From Cellvibrionaceae bacterium (lineage in GTDB: Bacteria > Pseudomonadota > Gammaproteobacteria > Pseudomonadales > Cellvibrionaceae): 34,319 nucleotides of DNA. The translations under genes were made by a program, and so were the position numbers. This document shows, piece by piece, positions 31,980 through 34,319 of this stretch. The DNA lies in assembly GCA_002707785.1 (NCBI GenBank), contig PANW01000004.1, positions 3,782-38,100 on the forward strand. Reading direction: 5' to 3'. The notes under the pieces were generated by a model. That model saw only the letters and a list, made by a program, of their open reading frames with translations, had not been told where the DNA came from and did no database searches. Position 1 is the first letter of the stretch. Each line of letters starts with the position of its first letter.

Positions 31980-33455
31980 TTATATTTGTATAACGGTGTA
32001 CTCTCCTAACTGTTTGAAGCTCAATGGCTTTTGACTTGAGGGTTTAAACGCAAACTTCAATTTATTGGTATTTAACATAAGAAAAACATCCGATATTTGA
32101 AACCCTTTCTTTTGTAGACTGCTGAGTGAATAGCCAGTTGTTACGTGCTCAGAAGCCAGGCGTTTGAAAGTATCTATTTGTTTTATCCAGCTCTGTTTAC
32201 AAATCACCCAATCGCGGTTCTGAGGATCAGCCTTTTGCAGAGATTTAATAATCCCTGCATCAAGAAGTTGTTTGAGTTGATGGCGGGATAATTCGATCTC
32301 GCTAACGGCTTGTTTCATTGACCAATTGTTTTCGTATAGTTTGGCTATAGAGTTGACTTCATTCCTGTAAAAGTAAGTTTTTCCTTTGAATCGATGTGGA
32401 GTAATTCTTCCTTGTGAAATTAGGCTGTGAACTCGTGGTTCACGACAGTTAAGTATGTTTTGAGCCTCTCTTTGACTTATTAAAGGGCGCTCATCAGATG
32501 ATAGAGATATCCTTGATAGTCGGTTGGCCTGTATCGCATTTGGCCAGTTGATATCGATAAATTGATGAAAGGTTTCCCTTAAGCGAGCAATCCCCTTGTT
32601 GTCTCGCTGCCGGTGTAGCTTTTCGTGGATGTCACGGAAATGCTTGTTGATCCCAGACTGTCCTCGTTGGCTCATAGGGTTGTCAATGTACTGGCTAAGA
32701 AGCATGTGGAAACCTTTGGGCCATTTTTTGAGGGCTCTCCATGCCTCGGTGTAATGATGAGATGCGGTTAAATTATCCATGCTTGCCGGTGAGAATAATG
32801 CACAGTGAAATAGTCGATATTGGTAGTGTGCGATGAAGTGGATGAGGGAAAGAGATTCGGTGAAGTTTAGTCCTCGGAGTATGACGGGTGCTGATTTTGG
32901 TGGTTTCCTAGTCTCAATTAGGCAGGCCATCGTCTTACTGAAAGCTAGAGTGTCTGGCGATGCTTTAACAAGTAAGCCTTCGAGAGGGGATGGATCGCCC
33001 TTGGTGAATCTATCTAGGGAGCCACGATACCAGCTGAGCCTTTTACCATTATCGGGGTTAGTATCTACGAGCATAAGCTTGTGCTTGATACAGGCTGTAT
33101 AGGCTATATGGCACCATAGATCTGAGCTATATCCGTCGTTTTTGAGGCATTTGGGGCAGACTTTAGGGGTTTTGACGAAGATTTTGGTGGTAAAGTTGGG
33201 AGAGTTGGATAATTTGAACGTGTCAGCTGTTCTCGGATAGGTATAATTAAGGCCGAGGTTTGCGAAATAGGGCCTGGCGTCGTATTCGCCAGTAATTATC
33301 TGGTAAGTTGGCACCCTGAGATTTTTCCAGGGTAGACCGGCATGTTGAAGCAAATGGCCAATATGTTTAAAGCCATTCTTCTCGCTGATTCGGATAAGGT
33401 AGCTGGCAATGCACTCGTCGGGATACCTTTGAGGGCGAACTAGTAGTTTGCTCAT
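31980..33455 (-). CDS. tnsD: TnsD-like TniQ-family targeting protein
   Basis: A 491-aa protein, close to Tn7 TnsD (508 aa). The N-terminus KLLVRPQRYPDECIASYLIR is the TniQ signature, followed by a zinc knuckle with C100, C103, C115 and C122/H125 (VCPKCLKND, LWCHIAY, CIKHKLML). The long C-terminal half contains HTH-like stretches, for example SQREAQNILNCREPRVHSL and MKQAVSEIELSRHQLKQLL, suitable for reading a specific DNA sequence. In Tn7, TnsD binds the 3' end of glmS; here the 3' end of parE is the natural counterpart. It sits alone at the far end, facing inward, over 19 kb from tniQ. Confidence 0.87.
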   Translation of the reverse strand: MSKLLVRPQRYPDECIASYLIRISEKNGFKHIGHLLQHAGLPWKNLRVPTYQIITGEYDARPYFANLGLNYTYPRTADTFKLSNSPNFTTKIFVKTPKVCPKCLKNDGYSSDLWCHIAYTACIKHKLMLVDTNPDNGKRLSWYRGSLDRFTKGDPSPLEGLLVKASPDTLAFSKTMACLIETRKPPKSAPVILRGLNFTESLSLIHFIAHYQYRLFHCALFSPASMDNLTASHHYTEAWRALKKWPKGFHMLLSQYIDNPMSQRGQSGINKHFRDIHEKLHRQRDNKGIARLRETFHQFIDINWPNAIQANRLSRISLSSDERPLISQREAQNILNCREPRVHSLISQGRITPHRFKGKTYFYRNEVNSIAKLYENNWSMKQAVSEIELSRHQLKQLLDAGIIKSLQKADPQNRDWVICKQSWIKQIDTFKRLASEHVTTGYSLSSLQKKGFQISDVFLMLNTNKLKFAFKPSSQKPLSFKQLGEYTVIQI

Positions 33456-33519
33456 TATTTGAGCATAGGTGTTCTCGCTACCGGAGTGAAGAGATGCCTA
33501 GATGTGTTGGACAAGGTGT

Positions 33520-33689
33520 TTGTTCAAGTTTATGCCGCGCCCTTGCCATCTGTGGGGGGGGAACGGCTTTGGTGAGAGAGAAAAACTTGTTCAAACTATT
33601 GGCGAATATTTTGTTCAAGTATTTCTCGAATGATGATTAAAAATGCGGGCTGTAGAGGTGTTTTGTTCAACTTTATTCGCGGACTTACA
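33520..33689 (-). repeat. parE-distal transposon end: four spaced TnsB-type sites
   Basis: TTGTTCAA-led repeats start at 33520 (TTGTTCAAGTTTATGCCGCG), 33587 (TTGTTCAAACTATTGGCGAA), 33611 (TTGTTCAAGTATTTCTCGAA) and 33663 (TTGTTCAACTTTATTCGCGG). All run in the same direction and are inverted relative to the parE end. They are spread over 170 bases, like the spaced array of the Tn7 left end. A run of eight G at 33554-33561 lies between the first and second. Confidence 0.86.
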
Positions 33690-33694
33690 CTAGA
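33690..33694. repeat. Target-site duplication CTAGA, distal side
   Basis: CTAGA directly follows the terminal ACA and matches 1007-1011. Confidence 0.93.
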
Positions 33695-33726
33695 TCACCA
33701 AGCCAAAAAGAACTACAGAAAAATGT

Positions 33727-33787
33727 AAGAGCTACCGAGCGTAGCTCCGAGTTACAGAGCTAACCGAGTTTCATGGTTGGCTCTTAG
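33727..33787. other. Structured segment upstream of the last gene
   Basis: GAGCTAC (33730) pairs with GTAGCTC (33742), AGCTAACC (33759) with GGTTGGCT (33776, one G-T), and an outer TAAGAGC (33727) with GCTCTTA (33781). The outer and first inner stems compete for the same bases, so two alternative folds are possible. It could be a leader RNA of the gene at 33821 or the end of another element. Confidence 0.4.
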
Positions 33788-33820
33788 GAAGGCGAGTCCC
33801 AATCGGAAGGGAGCAAGGAA

Positions 33821-34225
33821 ATGCGAATCACCAAAACCATCAAAGCCGGTGCGACAGGAAGTCGCCGTTTTCTCGATCAATGGGGTCATCAATTGGTCGC
33901 CGTGCGCTATCGAAGAGATGAGCGCCAGCAAAGAACTCTCACCACCATCGAAATCATTGTTGATGAGCGACCACTGATCAGTGCGGCTTATACACAGCAA
34001 GGCTATCTCGCACGACGAAACCAAGAAGCGATTGCTATTAAGATCGATATCGATGAGCTGGATCTACGAGCAAAGGTCAAAGCCGCCGGCGCCCGTTGGA
34101 GTTACGCCGGTAGGCTTTGGGTAATGCGCTATGCGGATGCGGTTAAGCTCGGCCTTGGCACTAGAATCGTTAATGGAGGAATTGATCGATGTACAGATAT
34201 AGACTCCAGTATAGTTTTAAAATAA
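33821..34225 (+). CDS. Conserved-looking protein of unknown function, chromosomal flank
   Basis: A 134-aa basic protein beginning RITKTIKAGATGSRRFLDQW, with LVAVRYRRDERQQRTLTTIE, VDERPL, and a C-terminal KVKAAGARWSYAGRLWVMRY. I do not recognise the family. AAGGGAGCAAGGAA gives a strong ribosome binding site. It is the first gene beyond the transposon, so it was next to parE before insertion. It lies between two structured segments, which hints that it belongs to another mobile element rather than to a parE operon. Confidence 0.65.
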   Translation: MRITKTIKAGATGSRRFLDQWGHQLVAVRYRRDERQQRTLTTIEIIVDERPLISAAYTQQGYLARRNQEAIAIKIDIDELDLRAKVKAAGARWSYAGRLWVMRYADAVKLGLGTRIVNGGIDRCTDIDSSIVLK

Positions 34226-34239
34226 GGCACATATATACC

Positions 34240-34303
34240 GGCGTGGTTATATGTGTACAGGAAAAGTCTAGATGTAGACATTTTTCCCGTATGAAACCAC
34301 GCC
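34240..34303. other. Long interrupted hairpin at the window edge
   Basis: GGCGTGGTT (34240-34248) pairs with AACCACGCC (34295-34303). Inside, GGAAAAGTCTA pairs with TAGACATTTTTCC with one bulge around a GATG loop. It follows the unknown gene's stop and could be a terminator or a recombination or transposon end. The T-tract lies within the stem, not after it. Confidence 0.45.
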
Positions 34304-34319
34304 TTAGAATTAACTGTTA

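Larger units (their letters stand above)
1012..33689. mobile_element. Complete Tn7-like transposon, about 32.7 kb, inserted downstream of parE
   Basis: The boundaries come from three agreeing signals. The ends are TGT and ACA with imperfect inverted repeats: TGTAAATTCGCGTATAA at the left against TGTAAGTCCGCGAATAA at the right read inward. A 5-bp direct repeat CTAGA sits outside both ends. Multiple copies of a roughly 20-bp motif containing GTTGAACAA, inverted between ends, form TnsB-type binding arrays. Inside are tnsA, tnsB, tnsC, tniQ and a TnsD-like gene, all open. The core genes lie in the middle at 7.8-12.4 kb, with cargo on both sides, and the TnsD-like gene is at the end distal to parE. 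All signs are of an element that could still be active. No cas genes or CRISPR array were seen. Confidence 0.93.

Noticed and set aside
1..34319. CRISPR array or cas genes, as in CRISPR-associated Tn7-like elements
   Set aside because: No regularly spaced direct repeats and no Cas6/7/8 or Cas12k-like frame. The clustered repeats found are transposon-end TnsB-type sites and attC sites.

Overview
The window holds one complete Tn7-like transposon, positions 1012-33689 (32,678 bp), inserted 36 bp after the stop codon of a chromosomal parE gene (topoisomerase IV subunit B). It ends in TGT...ACA and is flanked by a perfect 5-bp direct repeat, CTAGA (1007-1011 and 33690-33694). Three TnsB-type end repeats lie at the parE end and four at the far end, in inverted orientation. 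The ParE sequence, the TnsABC/TniQ machinery, a Tus-family protein and integron-type attC sites all point to a gammaproteobacterium. The genus cannot be read from the sequence.

Layout. 1-975: 3' part of parE. 1012-1123: transposon end and an insulating bidirectional terminator. 1145-4637: cargo with a PAAR-tipped type VI secretion effector and its probable immunity gene, a DnaQ-fold exonuclease, and an overlapping basic/acidic pair of small proteins. 4938-7232: a tightly coupled four-gene minus-strand operon encoding an XRE regulator, a two-helix membrane protein, a divergent Tus (replication-terminator) protein and an MbcA/ParS-like (DUF2384) protein. 7337-12423: a Mu-like small HTH protein followed by tnsA-tnsB-tnsC-tniQ, all overlapping. 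12566-17666: a HEPN protein, a small HTH protein and a Gabija pair (gajA, gajB). 17882-24892: a four-gene Wadjet operon in the order jetD-jetC-jetA-jetB, with a divergent WYL-type regulator. 24952-26710: an IS1202-type insertion sequence with a 14-17 bp target duplication. 27044-about 31800: an integron gene-cassette array with three clear attC sites and one or two decayed ones, no integrase in the window, and cargo including an Abi_C protein and a NYN-LOTUS protein. 31980-33455: a TnsD-like second TniQ protein facing inward from the far end. 33695-34319: chromosomal flank with one unknown gene between two structured DNA/RNA segments.

How the parts fit. TnsA and TnsB cut and join, TnsC bridges, and a TniQ/TnsD protein chooses the site. 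The 3' end of parE is the obvious target of the distal TnsD-like protein. The payload is largely anti-phage and anti-plasmid: Gabija, Wadjet, Abi_C, HEPN, possibly NYN-LOTUS. An interbacterial weapon and a capturable cassette array come with it. The least familiar part is the XRE / membrane / Tus / DUF2384 operon. I recognise its separate folds but know no named system with this composition, so it is my main candidate for an undescribed system. All family assignments are by eye from motifs; no database search was possible.
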